A model generated the notes under the pieces. The model was given only the letters and a program-made list of their open reading frames with translations, was not told the origin of the DNA and did not search any database. A program made the position numbers and the translations under genes. Shown here in pieces: positions 50,566 through 59,952 of a stretch of DNA of 64,000 bases; the stretch's first letter is position 1; every line of letters starts with the position of its first letter. Origin of the DNA: a bacterium (lineage in GTDB: Bacteria; Deinococcota; Deinococci; Deinococcales; Deinococcaceae); the NCBI GenBank assembly GCA_021810505.1, contig JAJZIR010000005.1, positions 1 through 64,000 on the forward strand, written 5' to 3'.

Positions 50566-52185
50566 TTACTTGCTCACCCACCACTCCCAGCTATTCCAGG
50601 TGTCATAGGCGAAGTTGTTCTGGTTGTAGTTGTGCAGTCTGGTGCTGTTGACCGCCAGGTTGGGGGGGGCGTACAGGTAGATCATCGGCACCTGGGCGGC
50701 GGTGATCCGGCCGATCTCGTGGTAGATGTGCATGAGCTGCTTGGGGTTTACGGTCACGTTCATCTGGTGGATCAGGGCGTCGACCTTGGGGTTGTTGTAG
50801 TGTTCGTAGTTCTGCCCGTTGGGCGGGATCTTGTTCGACTCATAGAAGTTCGGCAGGTAGAGGCCCGGCGAGGGCAGGTTGAGCTCCTCGAACTCCATGG
50901 CGTCGGCCTTGCCCTTGGGGACGATGGTACCGAAGAAAGTGGAGGCCGGGTAGTTGACGATCTTGACCTGGATCCCGAGCTTGCCCCAGTCGGACTGGAC
51001 GATCTGCTCGTCCTGAGAGCGCCAGGGGTTCCCGGAGGTGGTCGAATAGACGATGACGAAGGGTTTTCCGTTCTTCTCCAGCATCCCGTTAGAGCCCTTG
51101 ACCCAACCGGCTTCCTTGAGCAGCTGAGCCGCCTTGGCTGGGTCGTAGGGGAGCGGCTTGATCGAGGGATCGTAGCTGACGTCGCCGGGCGGCTGGGCGT
51201 TGGCGATGGGCAGCGCCAGGTTGTGCCAGACGTCTTTGATCATCTGCTCGCGGTTGAGGCCGTAGGTCAAGGCCAACCGGACCTTAGTTGACTTGAGGGC
51301 CGGGTCCTGCTCGTTGAGCCAGATCGACTCCCAGCCTGGGGGCACGGTACCCAGGGTCAGCTTGAAGCCGCGCATGCTCTTGAGCAGGCTGTACTGGGTG
51401 ATCGGCAGGAAGTAGCCGATGTCGGCCTCCCCGGCCTTGAGGGCCAGGAGCTGGGTGTTCTGGTCGGGGACGATCTTGAAAATGATGCTGTTCAGGTAGG
51501 GGTAGCCCTTGCGGTAGTAGTAAGGGTTGCGCACCACGGTGATGTGGTCGCCGACCACCCACTGCTTCAGCATGAACGGCCCGCTGTAGGCCCCCGGGTT
51601 ATGCAGGAACTTACCCACGCCGATCTGGGAAGGCGGGGTGTGGTCCAGGATGTGCTTGGGAACCGGCATGTAGTAGTTGGCCCAGGCGTACAGGAAGGGC
51701 GGGAAGACTTTCTTGAGGTGGAAGACCACCGTGGTGCTGTTAGGGGTGCTGACGCTGGCGATGTCCGGGTAGCCGATCTTGGAGGTCCCGGCGTACTGAG
51801 GGTTTTTCCACAGGTTAGCGGTAAAGGCGATGTCGGCGCTGGTCAGCGGCTTGCCATCCGACCACTTCAGCCCCGGGCGCAGGTGAAAAGTGTAAGTCAG
51901 GCCGTTTTTGGAGATCCCGCCGTTCTGCAGGCTGGGGACTTCGCTGGCCAGCCCTGGGCGCAGGTTACCGTGCGGCCCGGTGTAGAGCAGCGGCGTGAAC
52001 AGCGTGTTCTGCACCATCTCGGCGAAGACCATCGGCGCACCGGCGTTGGGCAGGATCGAATCTGGCTCCTCGTAAAGGGAATCGACCACTGTCCCGCCGC
52101 GCACCGGCGTCGCTGACTGCGCCAGTGCGGCGGGGATCAGGGTGCTGGCTGCCATCAGACCTACCCACAGGGACCACTGCTTCAT
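50566..52185 (-). CDS. ABC transporter peptide-binding protein, SBP family 5
   Basis: 539 residues from ATG 52185 (GGGGAGG before it): signal peptide MKQWSLWVGLMAASTLIPAALAQ, then the periplasmic-binding fold with YEEPDSILPNA, LRPGLKWSDGKPLTSADIAFTANLWKNP and YGLNREQMIKDVWH. Periplasmic receptor for oligopeptides or similar. Gram-positive lipobox absent, so it is soluble. First of binding protein-DppB-DppC. Confidence 0.9.
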   Translation of the reverse strand: MKQWSLWVGLMAASTLIPAALAQSATPVRGGTVVDSLYEEPDSILPNAGAPMVFAEMVQNTLFTPLLYTGPHGNLRPGLASEVPSLQNGGISKNGLTYTFHLRPGLKWSDGKPLTSADIAFTANLWKNPQYAGTSKIGYPDIASVSTPNSTTVVFHLKKVFPPFLYAWANYYMPVPKHILDHTPPSQIGVGKFLHNPGAYSGPFMLKQWVVGDHITVVRNPYYYRKGYPYLNSIIFKIVPDQNTQLLALKAGEADIGYFLPITQYSLLKSMRGFKLTLGTVPPGWESIWLNEQDPALKSTKVRLALTYGLNREQMIKDVWHNLALPIANAQPPGDVSYDPSIKPLPYDPAKAAQLLKEAGWVKGSNGMLEKNGKPFVIVYSTTSGNPWRSQDEQIVQSDWGKLGIQVKIVNYPASTFFGTIVPKGKADAMEFEELNLPSPGLYLPNFYESNKIPPNGQNYEHYNNPKVDALIHQMNVTVNPKQLMHIYHEIGRITAAQVPMIYLYAPPNLAVNSTRLHNYNQNNFAYDTWNSWEWWVSK

Positions 52186-52203
52186 GCTTGACCTCCCCGG
52201 CAT

Positions 52204-53394
52204 TCAGGACGCCGTTGCCAGAATCTTATGGACTAAACCGATGAAGACGACGACCCCGTTGCGCATGGCCGCCTCGTCGATGGTGAACCTGGGGTGATGG
52301 TGGGGAAAGTCGCTCTCCAGATCGGGATTTCCCGATCCGACGATGAAGAAGCTGCCGGGTGCCTTCTGCTGATAGGCCGAGAAGTCCTCTCCGCCCATGC
52401 TCGGCCGGATCACCTCTAAGTGCTCCCCCCCCAGCTCGGAGCGCACCACCTCAGCGACCCATTCGGTGACGGTGGCGTCGTTGATGACCGGCCGGTAGCC
52501 CCTCCGGTACTCGAAGCTGTAGTGGGCCCCGTGGGCCTCGCAGATGCCGCGGACCACCCGCTCTAGGCGCTGAGGCATGCTGTCGCGCAGGGCGGGGTCC
52601 AAGCTGCGGACCGTTCCGCCCATCCAGGCCGAGCCGGGGATCACGTTGTCCGCTGTCCCGGCCTGGAGCTGGGTCACCGAGACCACGATCGAGTCCAAGG
52701 GATCGATGTTCCGCGCGACGATGTGCTGCAGATTGGTGATGACCTGGGCGGCGATGGCCACGCTGTCGACGGTTTGATTAGGATGGGCGGCGTGGCCGCC
52801 GCTCCCCACTACGGTGATGGAGAAGGTATCCGGGGCGGCCATCATGGCCCCCAAGCACACCCCGATCTTGCCGGTAGGTAGCGAGGACCCCAGGTGGGCC
52901 CCCACTACCGTGTCGACCCCTTCCATCACCCCAGCGTCGACCAGCTGCTGTCCGCCTCCGGGAAAGAGCTCCTCGGCGTGCTGGAAGAACAGCCGCAGCT
53001 CTCCGCGCAAGGAGCTGCGCTGCTCGGCCAACAGCTTGGCTGCCCCAAGCAGCATGGCGGTATGGCCGTCGTGCCCGCAGGCATGCATCACCCCCGGGAT
53101 CTTCGAGGCGAAATCGAGCGCGTTCTCTTCTTGGATGGGCAGCGCGTCCATGTCGGCCCGCAGCGCCAAGGTAGGCCCAGGCCGGCCGGTGATGAGCCGT
53201 GCCACCACCGAGGTCTCGGTCGGTCGACTCAGCTCGTAACCCCCGAAATCGGCCAGCCGGTCATACACAAAGGCCGCCGTCTCCTGCTCCTGAAAGGAGA
53301 GCTCGGGGTGTTCGTGGAAATGCCTGCGCCAGGCGACTAGTTGGGGAAATAACCAATCGACCTTTTCCTGAATGCGATCTGTGAGTGCGGTCAT
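52204..53394 (-). CDS. M20 family amidohydrolase
   Basis: 396 residues, N-acyl-amino-acid amidohydrolase type. Metal ligands in MHACGHDGHTAMLLGAAKLL and the acidic EELFPGGGQQLVDAG; RRHFHEHPELSFQEQET marks the family. The lid domain is VGSGGHAAHPNQTVDSVAIA. Likely releases amino acids from imported acyl-peptides, since it precedes the peptide-binding gene; exact substrate unknown. GGGAGCG lies ahead of ATG 53394. Confidence 0.9.
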   Translation of the reverse strand: MTALTDRIQEKVDWLFPQLVAWRRHFHEHPELSFQEQETAAFVYDRLADFGGYELSRPTETSVVARLITGRPGPTLALRADMDALPIQEENALDFASKIPGVMHACGHDGHTAMLLGAAKLLAEQRSSLRGELRLFFQHAEELFPGGGQQLVDAGVMEGVDTVVGAHLGSSLPTGKIGVCLGAMMAAPDTFSITVVGSGGHAAHPNQTVDSVAIAAQVITNLQHIVARNIDPLDSIVVSVTQLQAGTADNVIPGSAWMGGTVRSLDPALRDSMPQRLERVVRGICEAHGAHYSFEYRRGYRPVINDATVTEWVAEVVRSELGGEHLEVIRPSMGGEDFSAYQQKAPGSFFIVGSGNPDLESDFPHHHPRFTIDEAAMRNGVVVFIGLVHKILATAS

Positions 53395-53801
53395 CTCGCT
53401 CCCTTGAACTGCCGGTGCATTTCAGCGTCCGCTCGGTGAGCGAACGTCTTGCTGAAATATGACATTTACCATAGGGACCTGGCACAATCCGTACCATACG
53501 CCATATTGCTTAATTCCGAAAGTCGATTCCCTGAAGCGCGTCCCAAAGCAGCCCCGCGCCCCACCTGAAAGGCCGGGCAGCTATCCCCTCAGCGCCTTCC
53601 GAGGGGACATTGGACAATCGCGACCTGAGTCACTGTTACAGCGCCGCCGCCTTTTCTACGCTTTTAGTCGTCCAATGAAGACGGCTTCGGAGAGCCCGTT
53701 GAGTTTTTGTCGGATCGGTAGGGGAACGCGCAGGTACCAGATCTAAGCGCAGGATCTAGATGACACTGCGCCCGAACACCGAGTCCGCTGGGGGGTCACA
53801 C
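53395..53801. promoter_or_regulatory. 407-base divergent regulatory region between the two transporter sets
   Basis: No gene was seen. It holds an inverted repeat ATTTCAGC (53419-53426)/GCTGAAAT (53451-53458) with an inner CGCTC-ggt-GAGCG stem, upstream of the M20 gene, and a CCCCTC/GAGGGG stem (53585-53590 with 53601-53606). Some -10-like sites are visible but none is decisive. A binding site for a shared regulator is possible. Confidence 0.5.
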
Positions 53802-55316
53802 ATGTACCGATACCGGGTGCTTACAGGGATGGCAGTCCTAGCCGCGATGCTGGGCGGCGGCTTAGCTTTGGCGAACAGCGCCTGCGGGGTGCGCGGTGGG
53901 TCGATCACCATCGGCCTCAACGACGAGCCGATCACCATGGACCCTGCGCTGTCCGGGGCGGTGGTCGACCGCGAAGTGCTCCAGAATATCTACGCCAAGC
54001 TGATCGACACCAACGCCAAATCTCAGCTGGTTCCGGATCTGGCGACGTCTTGGTCGGTGAGCGACGGCGGCAAGACCTTCACCTTGCATTTGCGCTCTGG
54101 GGTGGTGTTCCAAGACGGCACCCCCTTCAATGCCCAAGCGGTCAAGTTCAACCTCGAGCGGGATCTGACCCTGAAGGGTTCCGTCCGGGTCAGCGAGGTC
54201 AACGACATCTCCAGCATCAAAGTGCTCAGCCCGCTCGAGGTCCAGATCAATCTCAAGGCCCCCTTCAGCCAATTCCTCTACGTCCTGACCGGTCGTACCG
54301 GGATGATGGTCTCACCGACCGCGGCCAAGAAGTGGGGCAACAACTACGCCCTGCACCCGGTAGGGGCGGGCCCGTTCCGCTTCGTCGAGCACATCCCTCA
54401 GGACAAAATCGTGTTGGCCAGGAATCCCCACTACTACGCCAAGGGTGAGCCCTGCCTGAACCAGGTGGTCTATAAGTTCTTCATCAACGGCAGCGCCAGG
54501 CTGGCCAATCTGCTCTCCAACAACGTCCAGATGGTCTACTTGCTGGATCCTTCTACCTTGTCGGAGGCTAAGGCCAACCCGGCGGTGGTCATCAAGCGCA
54601 ATCCCTTTGGCTGGCAGGGGATCTACCTCAACATGACCAAGCCCCCGTTCAACAACTTGCTGCTCCGGCAGGCCTTGGCGGACACCATCAGCCGGAGGCA
54701 GCTGATCCAGGTCGCCCTCGATGGCGCGGGTGTTCCCGCCTTCGGCCCGATTTTCCCGGGCAACTACGCCTATCCAGGTATCCCCGCTCCACACCAGAAC
54801 ATCGCCGAGGCCAAGGCGCTGCTCAAGAAGGCCGGTATGCCCGGCGGCTTCACCTTCACGCTCAAGACCGCTACCGGGAGCGCCAATGCGCTCGAGGCCC
54901 AGGTGATCCAGTCGATGGCGGCCCAGGCGGGGATCCAGGTCAAGATCGACCAGGTAAACTTCGGGACCCTGCTCTCCCAGGAGCGAGCCCTGGACTACCA
55001 GGGTATGGCCTTAGGCTGGTCAGGGCGCCCCTGGCCGGACGGCAACATCTACGCCTTCGTCACCACCGGCGGCTCGTTCAACGAAGAAGGGTACAGCAAC
55101 CCCAAGGTGGACAGCCTGCTCAACCAGGCTAGGACGACCTCCAGCGCGGCGCGGCAGAAGCAGCTCTACGGGCAGGCCGAGAGAATCTTGGTCCAGCAGC
55201 TGCCGATCATCTTCCTGTATTACCCCACCAACCTGTTGGCTTACCGCAATACGGTAACCAACTATTCCAACAACCCCGACAGCGTGATCCGCCTGACCGA
55301 CGTCTGGCTCAAGTGA
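53802..55316 (+). CDS. ABC transporter peptide-binding protein, SBP family 5
   Basis: 504 residues from ATG 53802 (SD GGGGGG): signal peptide MYRYRVLTGMAVLAAMLGGGLALA, then ITIGLNDEPITMDPALSGAVVDREVLQNIYAKL, LRSGVVFQDGTPFNAQAVKFNLERD and LADTISRRQLIQVALDGAG. Periplasmic peptide or nickel receptor, a different sequence from the one at 50566. ATG 53760 is in frame but would precede the signal peptide. Confidence 0.9.
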   Translation: MYRYRVLTGMAVLAAMLGGGLALANSACGVRGGSITIGLNDEPITMDPALSGAVVDREVLQNIYAKLIDTNAKSQLVPDLATSWSVSDGGKTFTLHLRSGVVFQDGTPFNAQAVKFNLERDLTLKGSVRVSEVNDISSIKVLSPLEVQINLKAPFSQFLYVLTGRTGMMVSPTAAKKWGNNYALHPVGAGPFRFVEHIPQDKIVLARNPHYYAKGEPCLNQVVYKFFINGSARLANLLSNNVQMVYLLDPSTLSEAKANPAVVIKRNPFGWQGIYLNMTKPPFNNLLLRQALADTISRRQLIQVALDGAGVPAFGPIFPGNYAYPGIPAPHQNIAEAKALLKKAGMPGGFTFTLKTATGSANALEAQVIQSMAAQAGIQVKIDQVNFGTLLSQERALDYQGMALGWSGRPWPDGNIYAFVTTGGSFNEEGYSNPKVDSLLNQARTTSSAARQKQLYGQAERILVQQLPIIFLYYPTNLLAYRNTVTNYSNNPDSVIRLTDVWLK

Positions 55317-55322
55317 GCTGTC

Positions 55323-55336
55323 CCCACCTCGGTGGG
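55323..55336 (+). other. Intergenic hairpin between binding protein and permease
   Basis: CCCACC / GGTGGG stem with TC loop six bases after the binding-protein stop. Probably lowers permease expression relative to the binding protein, as in other ABC operons; this is inference. Confidence 0.55.
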
Positions 55337-55341
55337 CTACC

Positions 55342-56289
55342 GTGATCCAGTACGTTCTGCGCAGGATCCTCACCACTATCCCCACCCTCTTCCTGATCAG
55401 CGTGGCCACCTTCTTGGTGGTCCATCTGATCCCGGGAAGCCCGGCTCTGGTCCTAGCCGGAGAAGCCGCAACTCCCCAGGTCGTCGCCAACCTGACCAAG
55501 GTCTACGGCCTAAACCGCCCCTTGGTGGTGCAGTACGGGGCCTGGCTCTGGCAGGTCCTTCAGGGCAACCTCGGGTACTCCTATCAAGATCACCTCCCGG
55601 TGCTGAGCCTGCTGCTCCAGAAGATCCCAGTGACGCTGGAGCTCTCGGTCCTGGCCGTGCTGATCTCGCTGCTCATCGCCATCCCGACCGGCATCCTCTC
55701 CGCGCTGCGCCGGGGGAGCGCGATCGATCTGGGCGCCACTTTGGTGGCGCTGGCTGGGGTCTCTATCCCGACCTTTGTCGTCGGGATCCTGTTGATCCTC
55801 TGGCTGGCGGTGCTCTGGCCAGTGTTGCCTCCCAGCGGCTACGTGAGCCCGCTGCGCAGCCTGGCTGGCAACCTGAGCCACATGCTGCTCCCCGCGATTA
55901 CCCTGGGGGCGGCCTTGGCTGCGCTCAACATGCGCCTGATCCGCTCCAGCCTGATCGAGATCCTGCGCAGCGACTTCGTCCGCACCGCTTTCGCCAAGGG
56001 GCTGCCCAAGGCCAGGGTGGTCTGGCACCACGCCATGAAGAACGCGGCGATCCCGGTGGTCACCGTGGCCGGTTTGCAGCTAGGAACCCTGCTGGGCGGA
56101 GCCGTGTTGACCGAGCAAGTCTTCAACATCCCGGGTTTCGGCCAGTTGCTGATCAATGCCATCTACAGCCGCGACTACCCGACCCTGCAGGGAGCGGTTC
56201 TATTCGCCGCCTTGGCGGTCGTTGTGGTGAACCTCGTGGTCGATTTGCTCTACGCCCTGCTCGATCCCAGGATCCGGTTACGACCTTGA
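55342..56289 (+). CDS. Peptide/nickel ABC transporter permease, DppB-like
   Basis: 315 residues starting GTG 55342: VLRRILTTIPTLFLISVATFLVVHLIPGSPA, VYGLNRPLVVQYGAWLWQVLQGNLGYSYQD and EAA loop DFVRTAFAKGLPKARVVWHHAMKNAAIPVV. Six hydrophobic segments. Ends inside the next gene (TTGA overlap). Confidence 0.9.
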   Translation: MIQYVLRRILTTIPTLFLISVATFLVVHLIPGSPALVLAGEAATPQVVANLTKVYGLNRPLVVQYGAWLWQVLQGNLGYSYQDHLPVLSLLLQKIPVTLELSVLAVLISLLIAIPTGILSALRRGSAIDLGATLVALAGVSIPTFVVGILLILWLAVLWPVLPPSGYVSPLRSLAGNLSHMLLPAITLGAALAALNMRLIRSSLIEILRSDFVRTAFAKGLPKARVVWHHAMKNAAIPVVTVAGLQLGTLLGGAVLTEQVFNIPGFGQLLINAIYSRDYPTLQGAVLFAALAVVVVNLVVDLLYALLDPRIRLRP

Positions 56290-57119
56290 GATCTAGGGCC
56301 CTGCGCCGCTTTCTCCGCAACCGCCCCGCTGTGGTCGGTTCAGCTGTGGTGGTCGCCTTCATCCTGTTGGCCCTGTTGGCCCCCTGGGTCTCCCCCTACA
56401 GCCCGACCGCGGCCAACTTCTTGGCAGTCATGCGGCCTCCTTCTCCGGCCCATCTCCTCGGTACGGACGAGTTGGGCCGCGACATCCTCAGCCGAGTCAT
56501 CTCGGGGGCCAGAGTCAGCCTTTCGGTAGGGGTAGTGGCCGTGGCCATCGCCATCCTGATCGGCGTGCCCATCGGTATGGTCGCGGGGTTGGCCGGCGGC
56601 TGGACCGAGGAGCTGATCATGCGGGTCACCGACGCGCTCCTGGCCTTCCCTTTCCTCATCTTCGCGCTGGCCTTGGCGGCTATCCTGGGGCCTTCTCTGC
56701 AGAATTCCATGCTGGCGATCGGCTTTGCCTCCTTGCCGGTCTACGTGCGGATCGCCCGGGGGCAAGTAGTGGCGGAGCGAGGCAAGGAGTACGTCCAAGC
56801 GGCGGTGGCTCTGGGATCCGGCTCTGGACGCCTGCTGCTGCGCCACCTGCTCCCCAACATCGCCAGCGTCTTGCTGGTTCAGGCCACCCTCAACGTGGCG
56901 ACCGCGATCATCGCCGAGGCCAGCCTGTCTTTCCTGGGCCTGGGTGTCCAGCCACCGACGCCGTCCTGGGGCTCCATGCTCAATACCGCCGACAACATCG
57001 GCTACCTCCACGCCGCGCCCTGGATGGCGGTCGCCCCCGGCGCCACCATCCTGATCGCAGTGCTGGCCTTCAACCTGTTGGGTGACGGCCTGCGCGATGC
57101 CCTAGACGTGGCTAGCTGA
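56286..57119 (+). CDS. Peptide/nickel ABC transporter permease, DppC-like
   Basis: 277 residues from TTG 56286, overlapping the previous stop. RFLRNRPAVVGSAVVVAFILLALLAPWVSPYSP is the OppC N-terminal domain; LGTDELGRDILSRVISGARVSLSVG and EAA loop QAAVALGSGSGRLLLRHLLPNIASV follow; ends with the SFLGLGVQPPTPSWGSMLN landmark. No ATPase gene follows. Confidence 0.9.
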   Translation: MRSRALRRFLRNRPAVVGSAVVVAFILLALLAPWVSPYSPTAANFLAVMRPPSPAHLLGTDELGRDILSRVISGARVSLSVGVVAVAIAILIGVPIGMVAGLAGGWTEELIMRVTDALLAFPFLIFALALAAILGPSLQNSMLAIGFASLPVYVRIARGQVVAERGKEYVQAAVALGSGSGRLLLRHLLPNIASVLLVQATLNVATAIIAEASLSFLGLGVQPPTPSWGSMLNTADNIGYLHAAPWMAVAPGATILIAVLAFNLLGDGLRDALDVAS

Positions 57120-57159
57120 TTCCCCCCAGAGCCACGGCCTCCCTGTGTCACACTGGGAG

Positions 57160-57774
57160 GTGTACGTCCCAGCCCCTTTCCGAAACCAAGACGCCGAGGT
57201 CCTGATCGCTTTCATGCGGGAACACGGCTTTGCGACCCTCATCTCCGCTCCGGGTGGGCGGCCCTGGGCGACGCATCTCCCCTTGCTGGTGGAGCGGTCT
57301 GGTGACGCTCTGCTGCTCAGGTCGCACCTGGCCAGAGCCAATCCGCAGTGGACCCACTTTCCTGAGGCTGACGTCCTAGCCATCTTCGGAGGACCACACG
57401 CCTTGATCGACCCCTCCTGGTACTTCTCCAGACCGAACGTTCCGACCTGGGACTATATCGCTGTCCACGCCTACGGCCCGGCGCGGCTCGTGGAGGGTCC
57501 AGCGACTCGCGAGATCGCTTACGGCTTGGTGCAGCGCTACACTCCGGCGATGCCGCCCATCCCCAAGGACTTCGAGGAAGGGATGCTCAGGGCCGTAGTC
57601 ACTTTCGAAATCGAAGTGTCTAGCCTGATCGCTAGCTACAAGCTCAGCCAGAACAAGCCGGCGGCTGACCAAGACAGCGTGGCGCAGCACCTCGCGCAGA
57701 GCCCCCTGGAGCACGAGCGGGCTATCGCCCGGGCGATCTCGCTGCTGAGGGAGAGGGGGGAGGCGGACCGGTGA
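57160..57774 (+). CDS. PaiB-like FMN-binding protein
   Basis: Split-barrel FMN-binding fold of PaiB/pyridoxamine-oxidase-like proteins. From GTG 57160 it starts M-Y-V-P-A-P-F, the usual PaiB opening; GTG 57145 would add five residues. 204 residues, with FATLISAPGGRPWATHLPLLVE, LRSHLARANPQW, FGGPHALIDPSWY and SYKLSQNKP. PaiB represses protease genes in Bacillus; the role here is unknown. Confidence 0.82.
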   Translation: MYVPAPFRNQDAEVLIAFMREHGFATLISAPGGRPWATHLPLLVERSGDALLLRSHLARANPQWTHFPEADVLAIFGGPHALIDPSWYFSRPNVPTWDYIAVHAYGPARLVEGPATREIAYGLVQRYTPAMPPIPKDFEEGMLRAVVTFEIEVSSLIASYKLSQNKPAADQDSVAQHLAQSPLEHERAIARAISLLRERGEADR

Positions 57775-58385
57775 GGATCCTCTCGGTCAACCTAGCCGGG
57801 CCGCGCCCGATCCAGCTCGCGGGCGGGCCCCAGCTGACGGGGATCTACAAGCAGCCGGTCTCCGGGGCCGGGGTCGGCCCGGATGGCTTGATCGGGGATG
57901 CGGTCGTCGATGGCCGCAATCACGGTGGACCGGACCAGGCGGTCTATCTCTACAGCTGGTCCGACTATCAGGTCTTTGCCGCCATGGGCCTGGCGGTTGC
58001 GCCGGCCCTCTTCGGCGAAAACCTCACCGTAGACTTCTGGGACTACGCCTCTCTGCGGATCGGCGACCGATTGGTCGCCGGGACGGTCGAGCTGGAACTG
58101 GCCGCTCCCCGGATCCCCTGCGCCAAGCTAGCAGCCCGGGTGGGCCGGTCGGACTTCGTCAGGACCTTCACCGCCGAGCGCCGCTTCGGCGCTTACGCCC
58201 GGGTGCTCCGGGGAGGTGAGGTGGCTGTTTCCGACCAGGTCGTTTGCCGGCCCGCTCAGGGCACGCCCACCTTGCTGGAAGCCTTCGATCTTTTCCTCTC
58301 ACCCCAACCCGACCCCGCTTTGCTGCGCGCGCTGCTGGCTGCGCCGGTGGCCCAGCGGATCCGCGCCCGCTACCTGGCCAGCTGA
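57771..58385 (+). CDS. MOSC-domain protein, YiiM-like
   Basis: 204 residues from GTG 57771, overlapping the previous stop (GTGA). MOSC fold, the sulfur-carrier domain related to Moco sulfurase C-termini: VDGRNHGGPDQAVYLYS, LFGENLTV and conserved Cys in PRIPCAKLAARVG. The YiiM type lowers toxic N-hydroxylated bases using molybdenum cofactor. Substrate not determined. Confidence 0.88.
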   Translation: MRILSVNLAGPRPIQLAGGPQLTGIYKQPVSGAGVGPDGLIGDAVVDGRNHGGPDQAVYLYSWSDYQVFAAMGLAVAPALFGENLTVDFWDYASLRIGDRLVAGTVELELAAPRIPCAKLAARVGRSDFVRTFTAERRFGAYARVLRGGEVAVSDQVVCRPAQGTPTLLEAFDLFLSPQPDPALLRALLAAPVAQRIRARYLAS

Positions 58386-58393
58386 CCGAGGTT

Positions 58394-59680
58394 CTAGGGT
58401 CTCGCCTGGGGTCCGCTCTGGGTTTGCTGGTCGAGTTCGCTGATAGCGGCGGCCAGACCGGGGTCCTTGCCGCTCTCGGTGAGCTCCAGGGGTGGGCTGG
58501 AGACCAGGAGATTGGGCGTGACCCTGGCGGGATAGGGGTCCTTGGGAGCGAACAGGCTGCGGGCTACGGCGACGCTGAGCCCGCCGCCGCCTGGGAGCGA
58601 GAACAGCTCGGTGACCGTGTTGGCGATCCCGTCGGTAGGTTCCCCGATCACCGTCGCCCGGTGGTAGTGCTGCAGGGTGAGCGCGAAGGCCTCCCCGCAG
58701 GAGGCGGTTTGCCGGTTGACCAACACGGCGACCGGTGCGTTCCACAGGGCAGCTACCCCGGGCTGTTCTTGGTAGGAGCCCGACCCCCTGCCCGCCCCAC
58801 TGCCCACCAGCGTCACCGTGATCCGCCCCTGGGAGACCTCGTAGCGGTACAGCGCGTGCCTGGACTCCTCGTAAAAGTTGAAATTGGGGACGAACGAGGA
58901 AGCAGCGGTGTAGCACTGCACCAGGGCCCCCCCGGGGTTATAGCGCAGATCGATGATCATCCCCTTGGCCCGATTCTGCTCGGCTCGCGCGACCAGCTGG
59001 CTGACGGTCTCCGCGGTTTTCGGGGAGGTGAAGCTGGGGATCTGCAGGTAGGCTAGATCGCCCAGCATGGCCAGATCAGGAAGTTGGTTGGAGTTGCTCG
59101 GCCGAGGGGAGATCTGGCGGAGGAAGGTTTTTCCCAGCTGCTCGACCGTGAACAGGGCGCTCTTGCCGTCCAGCCTGGTCCGAGTCAGGGCGCTCTGGGT
59201 GGCCGGCTCCCCATCCAGCTCTACGATCAGGTCGCCTCGCTGTAGGCCAGCTTGGGCGGCTGGCCCTCCCGGCTGGACCTGGGCGATCCACAGCCCCGAG
59301 GGGAGCGCGATAGTCGATATCCCGAAGCTCATCCTGCGGGAACCGGCGATGGCGTGCTCCAGGGGCAGCAGCTGCGCGGCGGTCAGGTAGAAGGTGTGGG
59401 GATCCCCGAGCTGCTGCAGCAGCGAGTCGATCAGAGCGCCGACTTGACGCAGCGAGCAGGGGCGTGTGGCCGCTGCCGCGCAGGTGTGCTGTAGATCTAG
59501 CTGGTAATCCCCGAGTAGGCTGGGGAGCGCAGCGGTGTGATACCCGAAGTAGTGCTTGGATAGGTCGTGGCGCACGGCGCCGAACAGCGAGATCCCCTCT
59601 CCGGGTCCGACCGGCTTGGCTAGGCCGAGGGGCAGAGCCAGTATCAAAGCTACAGCGAGTTTTTGCCGCCCTCGCCACAT
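58394..59680 (-). CDS. S41 family C-terminal processing peptidase (exported)
   Basis: 428 residues: signal peptide WRGRQKLAVALILALPLGLA; PDZ domain (PSGLWIAQVQPGGPAAQAGLQRGDLIVELDG); S41 core with the nucleophile in N-R-Q-T-A-S-C-G-E-A-F, where a Ser is followed by Cys-Gly-Glu (S-C-G-E instead of common S-A-S-E), and RYNPGGALVQCYTAAS. Two cysteines in the helical N-terminal segment (H-T-C ... R-P-C). Leaderless start with a TATACT box. Confidence 0.88.
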   Translation of the reverse strand: MWRGRQKLAVALILALPLGLAKPVGPGEGISLFGAVRHDLSKHYFGYHTAALPSLLGDYQLDLQHTCAAAATRPCSLRQVGALIDSLLQQLGDPHTFYLTAAQLLPLEHAIAGSRRMSFGISTIALPSGLWIAQVQPGGPAAQAGLQRGDLIVELDGEPATQSALTRTRLDGKSALFTVEQLGKTFLRQISPRPSNSNQLPDLAMLGDLAYLQIPSFTSPKTAETVSQLVARAEQNRAKGMIIDLRYNPGGALVQCYTAASSFVPNFNFYEESRHALYRYEVSQGRITVTLVGSGAGRGSGSYQEQPGVAALWNAPVAVLVNRQTASCGEAFALTLQHYHRATVIGEPTDGIANTVTELFSLPGGGGLSVAVARSLFAPKDPYPARVTPNLLVSSPPLELTESGKDPGLAAAISELDQQTQSGPQARP

Positions 59681-59687
59681 CTCCCTG

Positions 59688-59693
59688 AGTATA
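59688..59693 (-). promoter_or_regulatory. Leaderless -10 box of the S41 peptidase gene
   Basis: TATACT on the minus strand, seven bases before ATG 59680. Confidence 0.6.
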
Positions 59694-59734
59694 GCCAGCT
59701 CCTTCGCGCTCCCCTAGGGACAGCGCCACGGTAC

Positions 59735-59784
59735 CGCGTGCTAAGCTCCACAAAGCTTACGCGTGCTAAGCTCCAGAAAGCTCA
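59735..59784. repeat. Tandem 25-bp repeat with dyad symmetry
   Basis: Two units, 59735-59759 and 59760-59784, each containing CGCGTGCTAAGCTCCA. Each holds a dyad of the form TAAGCT-N6-AGCTTA (perfect in the first, one mismatch in the second). The layout looks like paired operator sites, between the S41 and LuxR-type genes. Confidence 0.8.
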
Positions 59785-59952
59785 GCGGTTTTCTGGGACT
59801 GCGCGCTGTCCGGTTGAAGAAATCCTGATAGGGGGTGATCTAGGCGGGAAGCTTATGTCTCGGCTGCCAATTTGGTGAGGGGTCCCAGTGAGGAGGCCGG
59901 GGAGCTATTGCCAGAGAGCTAGCTGGCCGGGGGGGTCGGCTGGGGTCGCGGG

